From: JAXDLH01 sp034666705
Lineage (GTDB): Bacteria > Chloroflexota > UBA6077 > SHYK01
Direction: 5' to 3'
Length of the DNA: 6,755 bases
Assembly: GCA_034666705.1 (NCBI GenBank)
Contig: JAXDLH010000356.1
Location: 1 to 6,755 of the forward strand
Below are positions 3,980 to 6,755 of the stretch, one piece after another; within the stretch, counting starts at the first letter, position 1, and each line of letters opens with the position of its first letter. A program made the translations under genes and the position numbers. The notes under the pieces were generated by a model, which did no database searches, was not told the origin of the DNA, and saw nothing but the letters and a program-made list of their open reading frames with translations.

Positions 3980-6755
3980 ATGCGCGTCCTGCTCGTAGAA
4001 GGCGACGCCACAGTTCGTGAGCTTGTCGCCAAGGCGCTCGCCGCGCGCGGGCATGCCGTCGTGGCGCATGACCGTGCCGAGGCGGCGTGGGACGCATTCC
4101 AGTCGGAGCCCGCCCCCCTCCTGATAGTCGGCTTGACGCTGCCGGGGATGAGCAGCCTGGAATTGTGCCGACGAGTGCGCACGAGCGCCGAGGGCGAGGC
4201 GTCGTTTGTCCTTCTCCTGATTGCGGAGCACCAGACGGATGACCTCTGCACGGCGCTCGCGGCGGGTGTGGACGACTACCTTACCAAGCCCTTCGATCTG
4301 GGTGCGCTCGAGACCCGGCTGGCGATCGCCGAGCGTCGTGCGGCACAAAACTGGGAGCACCGATCGGCAACGGCGCAGCATGCTGCGCTGCTCACCGAGC
4401 TGGCTCATGCCAAAGGTCAGCTCGAGGCCGTGCTCGACGCCATACCGGGCGGCGTGGCATGGGTCAGCGCCGACCTCACGTACCTGGGCGTGAACCGCCG
4501 CCTGGCCGAGATCATCCACCTCCCTGAGGAATCGTTCGCGGGCCAGCCCATTGACTTCAGCGAGGGCAGCGAGGGCTTCGTGCAGTTCGTGAAGACGCTG
4601 TTCGCGAGCCCCGACGAGTCCACGACCATCGAGATGACATTCCCCGCCATTGGGCCAGAAGGTCCGCAGACCTTCCTGATTGCAGCACGCAAGTACGACG
4701 AGGGCCGCGCCGCCGTCACCATCGGCGTAGACATCACCGATCGATTGCATGCTGAGAGGGAGGCGATCGCCACGGAGGCGGCCCGAGCGGAAGAGTCCAA
4801 GCTGCTGCTCGAGATCGGTACCTCGCTCCTGCGCGCGCAGGATCTCGGGACGTTCCTCGACGAATCACTCGACCGCATCCTCCAGTCAGGACCGTACGAT
4901 GTGGCGACCGTCTGCCTCATGGAGTCCAATGGCACGGACATTCAGGGGGCCTCGCAGCGGGGATACCGCGACCTGGAGAACGCCTTCGGCGCGCCAGGGT
5001 CCGCCACGGACCCGAGCGGCTCGCGAACTCAAGACGTTGCGTCGCGGCCGCGGTTCCGGGGCATGCTCGCGACGGAGCCGGAGGTGATCGACGACTTACC
5101 CGGCGCCGGGCGCCTGCGCGGTCTGCAGCGGGAGGGCGTCAAGACCGCGGTGTCGGTCCCGATCCGGACGGAGAGCGCGGTGCACGGCTATATGCTGTTG
5201 GGGCTGCGCGCCCCCCGCCCGATCTCACCCGCCGAGCTGCGGCTGCTCGCGGCAGTCGGCAGCCAGATGGGCCTCGCCGCGCAGAAGGCGCGGCTGGACG
5301 AGCAGGTGCGAGCACGCAATCACGAGCTGGAGATTCTCCACGATCTGAGTCGCGTGATCCTCAGCTCGCCCAATCTCGACGCGATCCTGCCGATGCTGCT
5401 GGACGAGGCGATGGCGGTTTGCGCGTTCGACATGGGCAACATCCGCCTCCTGAGCCCCGGCGGCACCCAGCTCGAGCCAGTCGCGTCGCGCGGCTATCGC
5501 GACCCGGAAAATGTGCGCCGCCATCACTCCGGGCTCGGCATCCGCGCCGACGGCACCTCCGCCCGTGATCCCTCAACGGTACGCCAGACGCAGGTGATCG
5601 AGAACCTCGCGGAGATTCCTGGGCGGCGGACCCTGCGCAGCGAGGGAGTGGCCTCGGCCGTGATCGTGCCGGTCTGGGGCGATGAGGAGATCCTGGGGAC
5701 GATCCAGCTCGGCAGCCGCACGCTCCGATACTTCACGCCGGGGCAGGTGCACCTGCTCGAAGCAATCGGGCGGCACGTGGGCATCGCCTGGCAGAAGGCC
5801 CGCCTCAGCGAGGAGTCGCTGCAAGCACGCGAGCAACGGCAGCGCGTCGAGGAGCAGCTCCGCCAGGCCCAGAAGATGGAGGCCGTGGGTGTCTTGGCCG
5901 GCGGCGTCGCGCACGACTTCAATAATCTGCTGACCGCGATCATCGGATTCAGCGAGCTGGCCCTGGGCCGGCTCGGGCCGGGTGACTCCAGCCGGCCGTT
6001 GATCGAGGAGGTGACGAGGGCGGGGGAGCGAGCCTCGGTGCTCACGCGTCAACTCCTGGCGTTCAGTCGGCAGCAGGTGCTCCTGGCGGAGGTGGTGGAT
6101 CTCAACACGACTGTAGCGAGCATGGATCGCCTGTTGCAGCGCGTGATCGGCGAGGACGTCGAATTGGTGACCTTCCAGGCGCCGGATCTCGGGCGGGTAC
6201 TCGCCGACCCCGGTCAGCTCGAGCAGGTCATTCTCAATCTCGCCGTCAATGCACGCGACGCAATGCCGCGCGGTGGCAAGCTGACCATCTCCACCGCGAA
6301 CGTCGTGGTTGGCCCCGACGACGTTGGACCGGCGAACGAACTGGCGGCCGGCTGCTATGTGCGTCTCGCAGTCAGTGACACCGGTGTTGGGATGGATGCG
6401 GCAACTGCGGCGCGCATCTTCGAGCCGTTCTTTACCACCAAGGGGCCAGACCAGGGGACGGGGCTTGGTCTGTCGATGGTTTACGGCGTCGTGAAGCAGA
6501 GCAACGGCGAGATCCGCGTGTATAGCGAGCCGGGGCGTGGCACGACCTTTAACGTCTATCTGCCGAACATCGCCGATGCGGTCGCATCCGAGGCGCCCGT
6601 CGAGATGGCGCCGGCGCCAATGCCGGGCAGCGAGACGATCCTGGTCGTGGAGGACAACGCGGCGGTCCGCGCACTTGCCACGAGTGTGCTGGCATCGAAA
6701 GGGTACACCGTGCTCGAGGCGGACGCGGGCGACGCGGCCCTCGAGCTGCTCGCCA
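3980..6755 (+). CDS. hybrid histidine kinase with degenerate N-terminal receiver (REC, PAS, GAF, GAF, HisKA, HATPase_c, REC); 3' end beyond window
   Basis: The frame is open for 925 codons to the window edge, so the gene is partial. No membrane helix is visible and it is probably cytoplasmic. Domains in order: receiver-like fold 1-120; a helical, probably coiled linker; PAS 149-255 ending in DITDR; GAF 275-439; GAF 452-609; HisKA with AHDFNN, His645; HATPase_c with N box NLAVN (Asn757), G1 DTGVG (800-804), FEPFFTTK (814-821) and G2 GTGLG (826-830); a second receiver from 885 with the acidic pair Glu891/Asp892, cut off before its Asp. The kinase core looks fully active. The first receiver lacks the phospho-acceptor (Gly51), one acidic ligand (Gly8) and the Thr/Ser (Ile81) but keeps Lys103. 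The ATG follows GGAGG at 5 bases. It probably integrates several internal signals through PAS/GAF and feeds a phosphorelay; ligand and output are unknown. Confidence 0.93.
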   Translation, partial: MRVLLVEGDATVRELVAKALAARGHAVVAHDRAEAAWDAFQSEPAPLLIVGLTLPGMSSLELCRRVRTSAEGEASFVLLLIAEHQTDDLCTALAAGVDDYLTKPFDLGALETRLAIAERRAAQNWEHRSATAQHAALLTELAHAKGQLEAVLDAIPGGVAWVSADLTYLGVNRRLAEIIHLPEESFAGQPIDFSEGSEGFVQFVKTLFASPDESTTIEMTFPAIGPEGPQTFLIAARKYDEGRAAVTIGVDITDRLHAEREAIATEAARAEESKLLLEIGTSLLRAQDLGTFLDESLDRILQSGPYDVATVCLMESNGTDIQGASQRGYRDLENAFGAPGSATDPSGSRTQDVASRPRFRGMLATEPEVIDDLPGAGRLRGLQREGVKTAVSVPIRTESAVHGYMLLGLRAPRPISPAELRLLAAVGSQMGLAAQKARLDEQVRARNHELEILHDLSRVILSSPNLDAILPMLLDEAMAVCAFDMGNIRLLSPGGTQLEPVASRGYRDPENVRRHHSGLGIRADGTSARDPSTVRQTQVIENLAEIPGRRTLRSEGVASAVIVPVWGDEEILGTIQLGSRTLRYFTPGQVHLLEAIGRHVGIAWQKARLSEESLQAREQRQRVEEQLRQAQKMEAVGVLAGGVAHDFNNLLTAIIGFSELALGRLGPGDSSRPLIEEVTRAGERASVLTRQLLAFSRQQVLLAEVVDLNTTVASMDRLLQRVIGEDVELVTFQAPDLGRVLADPGQLEQVILNLAVNARDAMPRGGKLTISTANVVVGPDDVGPANELAAGCYVRLAVSDTGVGMDAATAARIFEPFFTTKGPDQGTGLGLSMVYGVVKQSNGEIRVYSEPGRGTTFNVYLPNIADAVASEAPVEMAPAPMPGSETILVVEDNAAVRALATSVLASKGYTVLEADAGDAALELLA

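Noticed and set aside
3813..3998. A 61-codon + strand ORF in the intergenic region
   Set aside because: It has no clear ribosome binding site or recognisable motif, and it overlaps the start of the second kinase out of frame.
3836..4750. A 304-codon - strand frame over the intergenic region and the start of the second kinase
   Set aside because: No domain is recognisable, and the region is explained by the + strand kinase, which has a perfect ribosome binding site and continuous domain order.

Overview
The window is GC-rich, gene-dense bacterial DNA. It carries three genes on the + strand and none that I can support on the - strand. The base composition and protein style (MFS_3-type exporter, KdpD-type membrane module, GAF-rich hybrid histidine kinases of the H-D-F-N-N class) would suit a high-GC environmental bacterium such as a Chloroflexota/Thermomicrobia-like lineage. 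That placement is inference with low confidence, because no rRNA, tRNA or other phylogenetic marker is present.

Layout. Bases 1-93 are a short, locally AT-rich leader with a possible promoter and a good ribosome binding site. Bases 94-1404 encode an MFS exporter of the EntS/MFS_3 type. Bases 1405-1644 are a non-coding gap with a possible promoter. Bases 1645-3756 encode a membrane-anchored hybrid histidine kinase (DUF4118-like membrane module, GAF, HisKA, HATPase_c, receiver). Bases 3757-3979 are a 223-base intergenic region unusually rich in short direct and inverted repeats. Bases 3980-6755 encode a second, apparently soluble hybrid kinase (degenerate receiver, PAS, GAF, GAF, HisKA, HATPase_c, receiver). 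This gene runs off the window end inside its C-terminal receiver.

How they may work together. Both kinases keep the residues needed for ATP binding and histidine phosphorylation, and both end in a receiver, so each looks like the start of a multi-step phosphorelay. No HPt protein or DNA-binding response regulator lies in the window, so the output is off-window or elsewhere in the genome. The most notable feature is the N-terminal receiver of the second kinase. It has lost the phospho-accepting Asp (Gly51), one of the acidic metal ligands (Gly8) and the conserved Thr/Ser (Ile81), but keeps the Lys (Lys103), so it looks like a pseudo-receiver. The three GAF domains in the two kinases share an RGYRD motif and similar ends, suggesting one recently expanded sensor family. 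I see no mobile element, CRISPR array or RNA gene.
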